Source: Fusobacteriales bacterium
GTDB lineage: Bacteria; Fusobacteriota; Fusobacteriia; Fusobacteriales; Fusobacteriaceae
NCBI GenBank assembly: GCA_020063625.1
Contig: JAICDD010000007.1
Location: forward strand, 1 to 45,990
DNA: 45,990 bases
Direction of reading: 5' to 3'
Shown: positions 1 through 8,233 of the stretch, piece after piece
How positions within the stretch are numbered: position 1 is the stretch's first letter
Layout of the letters: each line of letters starts with the position of its first letter
Made by a program: the position numbers and the translations under genes
The notes under the pieces: generated by a model
Told to the model about the DNA's origin: nothing
The model's input: the letters and a program-made list of their open reading frames with translations, nothing else
Database searches by the model: none

Positions 1-44
1 GTGTAACAAAAATTATCCGTAGAAACTAGCGCAAAGATTTTTTG

Positions 45-72
45 CTTACTTTTTTATCTTTAAAAAAGTAAG
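45..72. repeat. Perfect 11-bp hairpin in the repeat mosaic
   Basis: Arms at 45-55 and 62-72 are exact reverse complements around a six-base loop. A smaller stem, GCAAA (31-35) with TTTGC (41-45), sits directly before it. There is no run of T after the right arm, so it does not look like a terminator. It may be a folded mobile or structural repeat. Confidence 0.6.
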
Positions 73-234
73 TCGCCAAAGGCAAAATAGAAAAAATTAA
101 ATTTAGCACAAAGAAAAGAGGACACAAAGTAACACAAAGATAAAAAATCAGTGAGAAGTAAAAAGTGAGCAGTGAGAAGAATTAAAATTAGCCATGGATA
201 AACACTGATTATCACTGATTCTAGTGAATATCTC

Positions 235-257
235 GTGTAAATCCCGTGGTTTCAAAA
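235..257 (+). repeat. 23-bp direct repeat, copy 1
   Basis: The unit begins GTGTAAATC and ends GGTTTCAAAA. Near-copies lie at 326-348 and 379-401, differing at a few positions each. Spacing between copies is irregular, so this is not a CRISPR or a simple tandem array. Confidence 0.65.
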
Positions 258-325
258 CTCCTTAGTGGTCCTCAATGTTTTTCTCCGTGTTCTTTGTGTA
301 ACAAAAAAATCTTGTGTAACATCCC

Positions 326-348
326 GTGTATATCTCGTGGTTTCAAAA
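326..348 (+). repeat. 23-bp direct repeat, copy 2
   Basis: Matches copy 1 (235-257) except at two positions: GTGTATATC replaces GTGTAAATC, and CTCGTGG replaces CCCGTGG. The flanking bases differ from those of copy 1. Confidence 0.65.
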
Positions 349-378
349 AAATCCTTAAAATCCGCGGCAAAAAATCTA

Positions 379-401
379 GTGTAAATCCAGTGGTTTTAAA
401 A
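379..401 (+). repeat. 23-bp direct repeat, copy 3
   Basis: Matches copy 1 (235-257) except at two positions: CCAGTGG replaces CCCGTGG, and TTTTAAAA replaces TTTCAAAA. It lies about 30 bases before the tsaE start codon. Confidence 0.6.
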
Positions 402-429
402 ATAATTTTATATAAAAAATGGAGGAATA

Positions 430-894
430 ATGAAAAAAGTATTAACTTTTTCTGAAATAGATATTTTAGTTGATAAATTATCAAAAATTATAAAAAAAAA
501 TGATGTAATAGCTTTAATTGGTGATTTAGGTACCGGAAAAACTACATTTGTAAAAAGAATTGCAAAAAATTTAGGTATAACAGAGAATGTAAAAAGTCCT
601 ACTTTTACTTATGTAATGGAATATAGAGATATAGAGCCACCACTATTTCATTTTGATGTGTATAGAATATGTGATGCAGAAGAGATATATGAAATAGGTT
701 ATGAAGATTATCTGCATAATGGTGGAATTGTAATTATAGAGTGGGCCAACCTTATTGAAAGTGAACTTCCAGAGGAATATTTGAGAATAGAATTATTTCA
801 TAATGATGAAAATAGTAGAGAAGTAGAAATAAAATATGTGGGAAATGAAAAAAGAGAAAAGGAGATAATAGAATATGTTAATTTTAGCAATTGA
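430..894 (+). CDS. tsaE: tRNA t6A37 synthesis ATPase TsaE
   Basis: TsaE is the small P-loop ATPase that drives TsaB-TsaD in making N6-threonylcarbamoyladenosine at position 37 of ANN-decoding tRNAs in the cytoplasm. The Walker A motif GDLGTGKTT is at residues 31-39, followed by the family landmarks SPTFTYV (from about 56) and HFDVYR (from about 73). The length of 154 residues is normal. The ATG follows GGAGGA (421-426) at close spacing. The 3' end overlaps tsaB by 20 bases, so the two are translated from one message. No clear promoter is visible in the repeat-filled DNA upstream. The identification is secure. Confidence 0.95.
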   Translation: MKKVLTFSEIDILVDKLSKIIKKNDVIALIGDLGTGKTTFVKRIAKNLGITENVKSPTFTYVMEYRDIEPPLFHFDVYRICDAEEIYEIGYEDYLHNGGIVIIEWANLIESELPEEYLRIELFHNDENSREVEIKYVGNEKREKEIIEYVNFSN

Positions 895-1555
895 TACATC
901 AACTAGTACAGCTTCTGTAGCACTATATGACAGTAAAAAAGGTGTTATAGGAGAGATAAATTTAAATATAGGTTTAAATCATTCAGAGACAATATTACCA
1001 ATAATAGATAATTTATTTAATATTACAAAATATACAAAAGATGATATAGATAGAGTAGTAGTATCTATAGGACCAGGTTCTTTTACAGGAATAAGGGTAG
1101 GAGTAGCAATTGCAAAAGGAATGGTTTATGGAAAAGATATAGAGATAGTTGGAATAAATGAATTAGATATGTTGTCTCATACAGTATCAAAAACAGATAA
1201 AAAAATTGTATCTATAATAGATGCTAGAAAAGAAAAAGTTTTTTATGCTGAATATAGATATAATGACAATGAAATAAAAAAAATATCAGAATATAAAGTA
1301 GAATTTATAAAAAATATTATTGAAAACAATGAAGAAGGAATTATTTTTACAGGAGAAGCAGCGATAAAATATAGAGAAAAAATATTAGAATATAGTAATA
1401 ATAGAGATATTGTTATAAATAATAGTATAGGCTACTCTAGAGCAGTAATATTAGCAGAATTAGGTGCAAAAAAAGAAGCTAAAAGCGTACATGAGATAGA
1501 GCCATACTATATAAATAAAACAGAAGCAGAACTAGAAAAAGAAAAAAATGTATAA
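875..1555 (+). CDS. tsaB: t6A synthesis subunit TsaB
   Basis: TsaB is the inactive ASKHA-fold partner that scaffolds TsaD and TsaE during tRNA t6A37 synthesis. The protein has 226 residues. It opens with the actin-like phosphate-loop remnant LAIDTSTSTASVAL, carries GPGSFTGIRVG at 66-76, and ends with the family's EPYYINKTEAE stretch. The start lies inside tsaE (20-base overlap), which implies translational coupling. The TsaD partner is not in this window. The next gene has its own promoter, so tsaB probably ends this operon. No obvious terminator follows it. Confidence 0.93.
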   Translation: MLILAIDTSTSTASVALYDSKKGVIGEINLNIGLNHSETILPIIDNLFNITKYTKDDIDRVVVSIGPGSFTGIRVGVAIAKGMVYGKDIEIVGINELDMLSHTVSKTDKKIVSIIDARKEKVFYAEYRYNDNEIKKISEYKVEFIKNIIENNEEGIIFTGEAAIKYREKILEYSNNRDIVINNSIGYSRAVILAELGAKKEAKSVHEIEPYYINKTEAELEKEKNV

Positions 1556-1571
1556 AAATGATATAAAATAC

Positions 1572-1600
1572 TTGAAAAAAATACAAATAAAGAGTATAAA
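1572..1600 (+). promoter_or_regulatory. Sigma-70 promoter of the TrmB-xylFGH unit
   Basis: TTGAAA (1572-1577) and TATAAA (1595-1600) are separated by 17 bases, about 50 bases before the regulator's likely start codon. It lies just after tsaB and precedes the 7-bp inverted repeat at 1618-1638. Confidence 0.6.
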
Positions 1601-1617
1601 TAATAGTGTAAAAAGTG

Positions 1618-1638
1618 TTGTTGTATAAAAGACAACAA
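1618..1638. promoter_or_regulatory. Inverted repeat in the TrmB gene leader; possible operator
   Basis: TTGTTGT (1618-1624) and ACAACAA (1632-1638) are perfect 7-bp arms around a seven-base spacer. The element lies about 18 bases after the predicted -10 box and just before the ribosome-binding site TAGGAG (1641-1646). It could be a DNA operator for autoregulation or an RNA hairpin close to the ribosome-binding site. The sequence does not decide between these. Confidence 0.45.
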
Positions 1639-1654
1639 GCTAGGAGTGGTAGTT

Positions 1655-2497
1655 GTGAATAATGATATTATAATAGAAAAATTAAAATCATTTAATTTTT
1701 CTAAAGCTGAAGCACAAGTATATATGACACTTATAAGATATGGGGAATTAAATGGCTCTCAAGTATCAAAACTTATTGGTTTAAATAGAGGGACAGTATA
1801 TACTGCACTTAATAATCTATATGAAAGAGGTGCAATAGTACTATTACCAGAGCAAACTAATGTTTATAGAGCTGAAAATCCAAAAACTCTTATTGAAAAT
1901 TTAACTGAAAAATATATTCAAGAATATAAAAATTCAGCAGAACTTTTAAAAAAAGAATTTGAAAAAATGGAAGAGAAAGATACTGTTAAAGTAGAATCTA
2001 TTAATCTAAAAGGATATATGAATTTTATTTTAAAAGCAAAATCTCTTATTTATTCTGCAGAAAGTGAGCTTTATATAGAAACAAATGATAATTTAATAGA
2101 TTTTTATGAAGAGTTTAGAGAATTAGTAGAAAAAGATGTAGATTTATACATTAGAGTATATACAAATGATAAAGTAACAGAACTTGTAAATGAAGATTTT
2201 CCAGAATCATTTAATGAGATAGAATTTAATAATGATAATTCAAAAGAAAGAAAAACAATGATAGTAGTAGACAATGAAAAAGCTCTAATAGGTAATGGTA
2301 AAAAAGGAGATGATTTCATAGCTACATTTACAAATAATAATTATTTAGTAAGTATAATATCAGATAGAATTCACTACAGTATATATCTTGATAATATTGT
2401 AAAAAATGAAGGATTGAATTATTTAAAAAAACATAAAATAAATACTTTACATGAAGAAAATATTTTGAAAAAAATAAAAAAATATTTAAAAATATAA
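1655..2497 (+). CDS. TrmB-family transcriptional regulator
   Basis: This is a probable sugar-responsive repressor or activator of the following transporter. Residues from about 5 to 75 form a winged helix-turn-helix of the TrmB type (FSKAEAQVYMTLIRYG, then GLNRGTVYTALNNLYERGAI). A linker helix and a C-terminal effector-like domain of about 180 residues follow. I chose GTG at 1655 because TAGGAG (1641-1646) lies 8 bases upstream. An earlier in-frame GTG at 1646 overlaps that site. The gene has its own promoter and sits 12 bases before xylF, so it probably controls xylFGH and itself. The ligand is unknown; a pentose is a guess from the neighbours. Confidence 0.8.
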   Translation: MNNDIIIEKLKSFNFSKAEAQVYMTLIRYGELNGSQVSKLIGLNRGTVYTALNNLYERGAIVLLPEQTNVYRAENPKTLIENLTEKYIQEYKNSAELLKKEFEKMEEKDTVKVESINLKGYMNFILKAKSLIYSAESELYIETNDNLIDFYEEFRELVEKDVDLYIRVYTNDKVTELVNEDFPESFNEIEFNNDNSKERKTMIVVDNEKALIGNGKKGDDFIATFTNNNYLVSIISDRIHYSIYLDNIVKNEGLNYLKKHKINTLHEENILKKIKKYLKI

Positions 2498-2509
2498 AAG
2501 GGGGAGGAA

Positions 2510-3562
2510 ATGAAAAAATTTTTATTATTAATTCTCATAATTCTCTCTTTTTTATTTGCGTTAAAATATAGAAAAGAAAATCTTTTAAAAAAATCACATA
2601 GAATAAAAGTAGGATTTTTATTAAAAACAATGCAAGAAGAGAGATATATAAAAGATAAGAAATATTTTGAAGAAGCAGCTAAAAAATATAAAATGGATGT
2701 AATATTTGATAGTGCAAATAACAATGAAAAACTACAAATGGAAAAATTAGAAAATATGTTGGCAAAGGGTATAGATGTACTTGTTTTGCAACCTGTTAAT
2801 ACAGGAACAGCATCAAATATGGTAGAAATAGCTCATAAAGAGGGAATAAGAGTAGTAGGATATGATTCTATGATAGAAAATAGTAATTTAGATGTACATG
2901 TAATGCAAGATAGCTGGAAAGTAGGAGAATTACAAGCAGAAGCTATGGTAAAATGGTTTAAAGAGCATAGAGGAGAAGTAAAAGGAAATGTAGCACTTAT
3001 AATGGGACAACCAGGAGATTCAAATGCAAGAGCTATGAGTGAAGGAGTTTTGAAAGTTATTGCACAAAATCCAGGACTAAAGCTTGTTGCAAAACAATCA
3101 CATGAAAATTGGGCTACTGATAAAGCTATGACTACTACAGAAAATCTTATGGCAAAATTTAATAATAATATAGATGCTTTTATTTGCAATAATTCAGGGC
3201 TTGCTAGAGGAGTAATAGCTGCACTTGCAAGTTATAATTTAGATAGTGTTGGGAAAATATTTGTAGCAGGAGCTGATGCAGACCTAGTAAATGTAAGATA
3301 TGTAGCAGAAGGTAAACAAGCAATAGAAATATATAAAACTATAAAACCATTAGCTGAAAAAGCTGCATATGCTGCATATAGACTAGCTATTTATAAAAAT
3401 AAAACAAATATAGATGAGATACTCATATATGATAGAAAAGTATATAATGGTTATAAAAGTGTACCTACAATTATTACACCTATATATGAAGTAAATAAAG
3501 ATAATATAGAAGAAGTAATTATTAAAAATGGTTTTCATAAACGAGAAGACATATATAATTAA
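2510..3562 (+). CDS. xylF: Xylose-type sugar-binding protein (XylF-like)
   Basis: This is the periplasmic ligand-binding subunit of a CUT2-type sugar ABC importer, with 350 residues. From memory, the pattern fits XylF better than MglB or RbsB: GIDVLVLQPVN, YDSMIENSNLDVHV, VAGADADL, and a C-terminal stretch with SVP..ITPI..VNKDNI and IKNGFHK. The N-terminus is a hydrophobic segment (about residues 3-17) with no lipobox cysteine. It is therefore either cleaved by signal peptidase I or kept as a membrane anchor. GGGGGAGG lies just before the ATG. xylG follows after 10 bases. D-xylose is the likely substrate, but no xylose isomerase or xylulokinase gene is nearby. Confidence 0.82.
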   Translation: MKKFLLLILIILSFLFALKYRKENLLKKSHRIKVGFLLKTMQEERYIKDKKYFEEAAKKYKMDVIFDSANNNEKLQMEKLENMLAKGIDVLVLQPVNTGTASNMVEIAHKEGIRVVGYDSMIENSNLDVHVMQDSWKVGELQAEAMVKWFKEHRGEVKGNVALIMGQPGDSNARAMSEGVLKVIAQNPGLKLVAKQSHENWATDKAMTTTENLMAKFNNNIDAFICNNSGLARGVIAALASYNLDSVGKIFVAGADADLVNVRYVAEGKQAIEIYKTIKPLAEKAAYAAYRLAIYKNKTNIDEILIYDRKVYNGYKSVPTIITPIYEVNKDNIEEVIIKNGFHKREDIYN

Positions 3563-3572
3563 GAGGTAAATT

Positions 3573-5111
3573 ATGAAAAATATAGCTGTAAAAGTAGAAA
3601 ATATAATAAAAGATTTTCCAGGAGTAAGAGCATTAAATAATGTTAGTTTAGAGGTTAAATATGGTGAAGTACTTATTTTAGCTGGAGAAAATGGTGCAGG
3701 AAAATCCACTCTAATAAAAGTTATTTCAGGTGATTATGACTCTTATTTTGGTAAAGTATATATAGATAATATTTTAAGAACAAAAGAAAGTAAAACAAAA
3801 AAGATAGCTGTAATAAGACAGGAACTTAATTTAGTAGAAGAGCTTAGTGTAGCAGAAAATATTTTTTTAGGAAGATTATTAAAAAATAGATTTGGACTTA
3901 TTGATTGGGAAAAAATATATTATGAAGCAAAAGAGTTGTTGAAAAAATTAAATGTAGAAAATATTAATGTAAAAGAAAAAATAAAAAATTTAAGTATTAG
4001 CCAAAGACAGATAATAGCTATTGCAAAAGCTTTGTCTAAAAAAACAGATATTATAATATTTGATGAACCAACAAGTGCACTTAGTGAAAATGAAATAAAA
4101 ATATTATTTAAAATAATAAATGATTTAAAAAGTAAAGGGGTAGCAATTATTTATATCTCACATAAGATTGATGAATATTCATATATAGGAGATAAAATAG
4201 CAATACTTAGAGATGGCTCTTTGATAGGTGAAATTCAAAAAATAAAAGATATAACTTTAGATGAAATAATTACTAAAATGGTAGGTAGAGACATAAGTGA
4301 TATGTATCCAAAAGAAAGAGTAGATATAGGTGAAAAAATATTTGAAGTAAGAAATATTTCTTTAAAACATCCTAAATATAATGATAGATATGTAGTAAAA
4401 GATGTATCTTTTCAATTAAAAAAAGGAGAGATTTTAGGTATAGCAGGATTAATGGGAGCAGGTCGTACACAGCTTATGTTAAGTATATTTGGGGCATATG
4501 AAGGAGAGATGGAAGGAGAAATTATATTAGAAAAAAAAGGACTTGATATAAAATCTCCAAAAGATGCTATAGAACATGGAATAGTTATGGTAACAGAAGA
4601 TAGAATGAAAAAAGGACTATTTTTAGAAAATGATATTAATTTTAATGTAATTACAGTAGATAAATTACTTAGAGAAATATCAAATAAAATAGGTGTGTTA
4701 AATTTTGATAGAGGTAAAAAATTAATTAGAAAATATATAGATGAAATAAAAGTTAAAGTAGAATCGTTAAATATACCTATAAAAAATCTAAGTGGTGGAA
4801 ATCAACAAAAAATTATACTTAGTAAATGGTTAGCAACTAATCCTAAAATTATTATATTAGATGAACCTACAAAAGGAATGGATGTAGGTGCAAAAGTAGA
4901 AATATATAAAATAATTAACAAATTATTAAAAGAAGGAATGTCAATAATACTTATTTCTTCTGAACTGCCAGAATTATTAGGATTAAGTGATAGAATCTTA
5001 GTAATGAATGAAGGAGAAATTGTAACAGAGTTTTCTAGAGAAAATGCAACACAGAAAAAAATAATGGCATTCGCAACAGGTAACTTTAAAAGAGGTGAAA
5101 TAGATGAATAA
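3573..5111 (+). CDS. xylG: Sugar ABC transporter ATP-binding protein (XylG-like)
   Basis: This is the double-cassette ATPase of the CUT2 family that powers the xylFGH importer. Its 512 residues match XylG, MglA and RbsA in length. The first cassette has Walker A AGENGAGKST (about 37-46), a degenerate signature LSISQRQ and Walker B IIIFDEPTSAL. The second has the usual degenerate P-loop GLMGAGRT, the signature LSGGNQQ and IIILDEPTKGMDVG. Having a weak site in one half is normal for this family. It overlaps the permease gene by 8 bases. Xylose specificity is inferred from xylF, since ATPase sequences alone rarely reveal the sugar. Confidence 0.88.
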   Translation: MKNIAVKVENIIKDFPGVRALNNVSLEVKYGEVLILAGENGAGKSTLIKVISGDYDSYFGKVYIDNILRTKESKTKKIAVIRQELNLVEELSVAENIFLGRLLKNRFGLIDWEKIYYEAKELLKKLNVENINVKEKIKNLSISQRQIIAIAKALSKKTDIIIFDEPTSALSENEIKILFKIINDLKSKGVAIIYISHKIDEYSYIGDKIAILRDGSLIGEIQKIKDITLDEIITKMVGRDISDMYPKERVDIGEKIFEVRNISLKHPKYNDRYVVKDVSFQLKKGEILGIAGLMGAGRTQLMLSIFGAYEGEMEGEIILEKKGLDIKSPKDAIEHGIVMVTEDRMKKGLFLENDINFNVITVDKLLREISNKIGVLNFDRGKKLIRKYIDEIKVKVESLNIPIKNLSGGNQQKIILSKWLATNPKIIILDEPTKGMDVGAKVEIYKIINKLLKEGMSIILISSELPELLGLSDRILVMNEGEIVTEFSRENATQKKIMAFATGNFKRGEIDE

Positions 5112-6261
5112 AATTGTAGCAAGTAAGAGAAAAAAGACTAAAAAAGTAAAACTAGAAAAATTTTTAAAAAAGAATATGAATTGGATAATTTTATTAGTAA
5201 TGATACTATTTCTATCTCTTGTTACAGATAGTTTTTTAACAGCAAGAAATCTAAGTAATTTAATAAGACAAAGTACAATAGTAGGAATAATAGCAATAGG
5301 AATGACAGGAGTTATTCTTTTAGGTGGTGTAGATTTATCAGTAGGTTCAGTGGTAGGATTAGCAGCTATTACTGTTACACTATTAATGGAAAAAGGATTA
5401 AATGAGTGGCTTGCAATAATTTTAACTTTAATTATTGTAGGAGGATTAGTAGGATATTGGAATGGTTATTGGATATCAAAATATAAGATGGAGCCATTTA
5501 TTGTAACCTTGGGAATGATGACAATTGCTAGAGGATTAGCATTAACAATATCTAATAATAGCTCTATACCTGTAAAAAATACAAATTTTACTAAAATTGC
5601 AGGAAGTTATATATCAATAAAATGGTCAATTATTTTACTTTCTCTATGTTTATTGTATATATTAATAGAAGCTATTTATTATGCAGTAAAAAAAAGAGAA
5701 GTTTTTAAAAATAAAAGTTATATAAAAAATACATTATTAAAAATATTTGGGATAGTACTTTTATTTTTAATATTTATTATGTATAAAGGAATACCAAATC
5801 CAGTAGCAATATTTAGTATAATAATAATAATTTCTATTTTTATATTAAATAATACAAAATTTGGTAGAGATATATATGCAGCAGGAGGAAATAGAGAAGC
5901 TGCAAGATTATCAGGAATAGATATAGATAAAGTGCATATGAGAGTTTTTATAATAACTTCAGTTTTAGCAGCATTTTCGGGAATTATTTTAGCCTCTAGA
6001 CTAAATGGAGCATCTCCAAATTTAGGGAATATGATGGAATTAGATGCAATTACAGCAGTTGCTATAGGAGGAACTAGTTTATCAGGTGGTGTAGGAGGGA
6101 CTTTTGGTACATTATTAGGTATATTTATAATAAGTATATTAAATAATGGAATGAGTTTATTAGGGTTACCAGAGTCATATCAGCTTATAATAAAAGGACT
6201 TATTATAACTATGGCTGTTTGGGGTGACATTGTATCTAAAAATAAAAAATTTCATAGATAA
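5104..6261 (+). CDS. xylH: Sugar ABC transporter permease (XylH-like)
   Basis: This is the inner-membrane permease of the CUT2 importer, with 385 residues and many hydrophobic segments. Typical landmarks are GGVDLSVGSVVGL near the start, GGNREAARLSGI in the cytoplasmic coupling region, and AVAIGGTSLSGGVGG. The extra polar loop in the middle (a lysine-rich segment around residues 195-210) and the length close to 390 residues resemble XylH rather than the shorter RbsC. The start codon lies inside xylG. A strong terminator follows at 6271, ending the operon. Confidence 0.85.
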   Translation: MNKIVASKRKKTKKVKLEKFLKKNMNWIILLVMILFLSLVTDSFLTARNLSNLIRQSTIVGIIAIGMTGVILLGGVDLSVGSVVGLAAITVTLLMEKGLNEWLAIILTLIIVGGLVGYWNGYWISKYKMEPFIVTLGMMTIARGLALTISNNSSIPVKNTNFTKIAGSYISIKWSIILLSLCLLYILIEAIYYAVKKREVFKNKSYIKNTLLKIFGIVLLFLIFIMYKGIPNPVAIFSIIIIISIFILNNTKFGRDIYAAGGNREAARLSGIDIDKVHMRVFIITSVLAAFSGIILASRLNGASPNLGNMMELDAITAVAIGGTSLSGGVGGTFGTLLGIFIISILNNGMSLLGLPESYQLIIKGLIITMAVWGDIVSKNKKFHR

Positions 6262-6270
6262 ATAATATAA

Positions 6271-6298
6271 AAAAAAGACTGATTTAACAGTCTTTTTT
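6271..6298 (+). terminator. Rho-independent terminator of the xylFGH operon
   Basis: Arms 6271-6281 and 6288-6298 are perfect 11-bp complements around the loop ATTTAA. The right arm ends in the T run, which continues to 6299. Confidence 0.88.
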
Positions 6299-6327
6299 TA
6301 ATAAAATTTTTAAATAATCGTTCACTA

Positions 6328-6355
6328 TTGCAAATAAATAAAAATGTGTTATAAT
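6328..6355 (+). promoter_or_regulatory. Extended -10 promoter for the DUF1694-murA-rlmB-sigH group
   Basis: TTGCAA (6328-6333), a 16-base spacer and TATAAT (6350-6355), with TG one base ahead of the -10 box. It lies about 40 bases before the start codon at 6396 and just after the upstream terminator. Confidence 0.75.
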
Positions 6356-6395
6356 AAAATTGTAAAATAATATGTCAAATTAAAGAGGGATCATA

Positions 6396-6944
6396 ATGCA
6401 CAATGAATTAGAAGAAAGAAAAAAACAATTTTTAAAGACACAAAATGAAAAAAGCTTCTATTTAGGAGAATACAAAGAGAGAGTTATAGCAGCTCTAAAA
6501 AAAGATCAAATTTTAGAAGATGATGTATATCAAGAGATATTAGATGCAATAAATAGTAAAGATGCATATATCTTAAAAATGAGTAGAGATTTAGAGTTAA
6601 AAAAATTAAAACCATATATAGAAGAAGCAGAAAAAACAGGTCTAAAATATCAACTTGTTGATGGAATTACATATATAGGTGATATAGGACTTATAGTAGC
6701 AGCAAAAGATGCATTAGATGAAACAAAAGACAATGTAGTAATTAGGGATATGGACCAAGATTTTATTGATGCAGGACTTGGTGAAATTTTTAGTAAAAAT
6801 AGAGGGAAAAAAATTTGTTCTGATTGTTATGAAGAAGTAGAGGATAAACTTCCACAATATTTAGGTGAATTTAAAAAAATAAATTTTTTGGATAAATTAA
6901 TAGGTGTAAAATGTCCAATTTGTAAAATAAAAAATAAAAAATAG
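6396..6944 (+). CDS. DUF1694 (YueI-like) protein with a C-terminal zinc ribbon
   Basis: Function unknown. Residues from about 20 to 110 resemble the DUF1694/YueI family of Firmicutes: [19 protein letters not shown], a helical stretch, then YQLVDG...[10 protein letters not shown]. The protein then continues with a region carrying CSDC (C141, C144) and CPIC (C173, C176). Two CxxC pairs about 30 residues apart are the usual layout of a zinc ribbon. Plain YueI proteins, as I remember them, lack this tail. The gene has its own promoter and ends 20 bases before murA, with which it is probably co-transcribed. A binding role (nucleic acid or protein) is only a guess. Confidence 0.7.
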   Translation: MHNELEERKKQFLKTQNEKSFYLGEYKERVIAALKKDQILEDDVYQEILDAINSKDAYILKMSRDLELKKLKPYIEEAEKTGLKYQLVDGITYIGDIGLIVAAKDALDETKDNVVIRDMDQDFIDAGLGEIFSKNRGKKICSDCYEEVEDKLPQYLGEFKKINFLDKLIGVKCPICKIKNKK

Positions 6945-6964
6945 TGCTTAGGAGGAATTTTTTA

Positions 6965-8233
6965 ATGGATGCATACAAAATTATTGGTGGAAACAAATTG
7001 GAAGGGGTTTTAAATGTAAGTGGTTCAAAAAATGCTACATTGCCAATTTTAGCTGCTACCCTTATTGCAGAAGGAGAGTATATTTTAAAAAATGTACCAA
7101 GTCTAAAAGATGTACGTACAATGTGCAAATTATTAGAAAAATTAGGATTAGAGATAGAAAAATTATCTGAAAATAGTTATAAAATAATAAATAATGGAAT
7201 AAAAAATATAGAAGCAACTTATGATTTGGTAAAAACAATGAGGGCTTCATTTTTAGTAATGGGACCAATGCTTAGTCATATTCAAAAAGCAAAAGTTTCA
7301 CTTCCTGGTGGGTGTGCAATAGGTACTAGACCTGTAGATTTACATTTAAAGGGATTTGAAGCAATAGGAGCTAAAATTGAGATATCACATGGATATGTAG
7401 AAGCTACAGCTAGTGAATTGATTGGAAATAATATAATTTTAGATTTTCCTAGTGTAGGAGCCACAGAGAATATTATTATGGCAGCTGTAAGAGCAAAAGG
7501 TATTACAGTAATTGAAAATGCAGCAAGAGAACCAGAAATAGATGATTTATGTAATTTTTTAAATAAAATGGGAGCAAAAATAGCTGGAATAGGTAGTAGT
7601 AGAATAGAAATAGAGGGAGTAGAGAAATTAAATGCAGTAGAATATACTATTATTCCTGATAGAATAGAAGCAGGAACATTTTTAGTATTATCAGCTCTTT
7701 CACAAGGAAAAGTAGGAGTAACAGATTTTAAAATAGAACATTTAGAAGGTTTTGTTTTAAAATTAGAAGAGATGGGATATAAAGTAAATGATAAAAATGG
7801 TATTTTTTATGTAGAAGGAGATGTAGAAAACTCAAAACCAATAAGAGTACAAACTATGCCATATCCTGGATTTCCTACAGATTTACAAGCTCAATTAATG
7901 ACATTATTATGTTTTGCAAATGGAACAAGTGAAATAAAAGAAACAATTTTTGAAAATAGATTTATGCATGTGTCAGAATTAAATAGAATGGGAGCAGATA
8001 TAAAAATAGATGGGAATATTGCTATAATTAATGGTAAAATAAGATTTAGTGGAGCGGAAGTTATGGCATCTGATTTAAGAGCAGGAGCAGCTCTTGTTAT
8101 AGCAGGATTATTATCAGAAGGAGAAACTTTAGTACAAAGAATATATCATATTGATAGAGGATATGAAAAATTAGAAGAAAAATTAAAAAATATAGGAGCA
8201 AATATAGAAAGGGTAAAGGTAGATTTAATATAA
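6965..8233 (+). CDS. murA: UDP-N-acetylglucosamine 1-carboxyvinyltransferase
   Basis: MurA transfers enolpyruvate from PEP to UDP-GlcNAc, the first committed step of peptidoglycan synthesis in the cytoplasm. The protein has 422 residues. It shows the SKN substrate-binding motif at 21-23, and the catalytic cysteine C117 in [12 protein letters not shown], the residue attacked by fosfomycin. I placed the start at ATG 6965, eight bases after AGGAGGA (6950-6956); an upstream in-frame GTG at 6944 lies before that site. The stop overlaps the rlmB start codon (TAATG), so the two are translationally coupled. Confidence 0.96.
   Translation: MDAYKIIGGNKLEGVLNVSGSKNATLPILAATLIAEGEYILKNVPSLKDVRTMCKLLEKLGLEIEKLSENSYKIINNGIKNIEATYDLVKTMRASFLVMGPMLSHIQKAKVSLPGGCAIGTRPVDLHLKGFEAIGAKIEISHGYVEATASELIGNNIILDFPSVGATENIIMAAVRAKGITVIENAAREPEIDDLCNFLNKMGAKIAGIGSSRIEIEGVEKLNAVEYTIIPDRIEAGTFLVLSALSQGKVGVTDFKIEHLEGFVLKLEEMGYKVNDKNGIFYVEGDVENSKPIRVQTMPYPGFPTDLQAQLMTLLCFANGTSEIKETIFENRFMHVSELNRMGADIKIDGNIAIINGKIRFSGAEVMASDLRAGAALVIAGLLSEGETLVQRIYHIDRGYEKLEEKLKNIGANIERVKVDLI

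Larger units (their letters stand above)
1..429. repeat. Gene-free mosaic of short intergenic repeats
   Basis: No credible gene lies here; the short open frames on both strands have no recognisable product. The stretch is a patchwork of short repeats. CACAAAG occurs at 107-113, 123-129 and 133-139, with its complement at 292-298. GTGAGAAG occurs at 151-158 and 172-179, with a variant between them. CACTGATT occurs at 203-210 and 213-220. A 23-base unit occurs three times further on. The sequence at 1-12 nearly recurs at 296-308. From memory, similar patchworks occur in intergenic DNA of unrelated bacteria; I could not search for this. The last bases (GGAGGA, 421-426) are the ribosome-binding site of tsaE. 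Confidence 0.7.

Noticed and set aside
1-429. CRISPR array from the repeated units
   Set aside because: Copies of the 23-base unit are irregularly spaced and imperfect, with no similar-length spacers and no cas genes in the window.
246-484. Overlapping open frames on both strands before tsaE (about 70 codons each)
   Set aside because: They fall in the repeat mosaic and run into tsaE, have no recognisable product, and use low-complexity, hydrophobic sequence.
2510-6261. Galactose (mglBAC) importer
   Set aside because: The binding protein and permease fit the XylF/XylH pattern better, especially the binding protein's C-terminus and the permease length.
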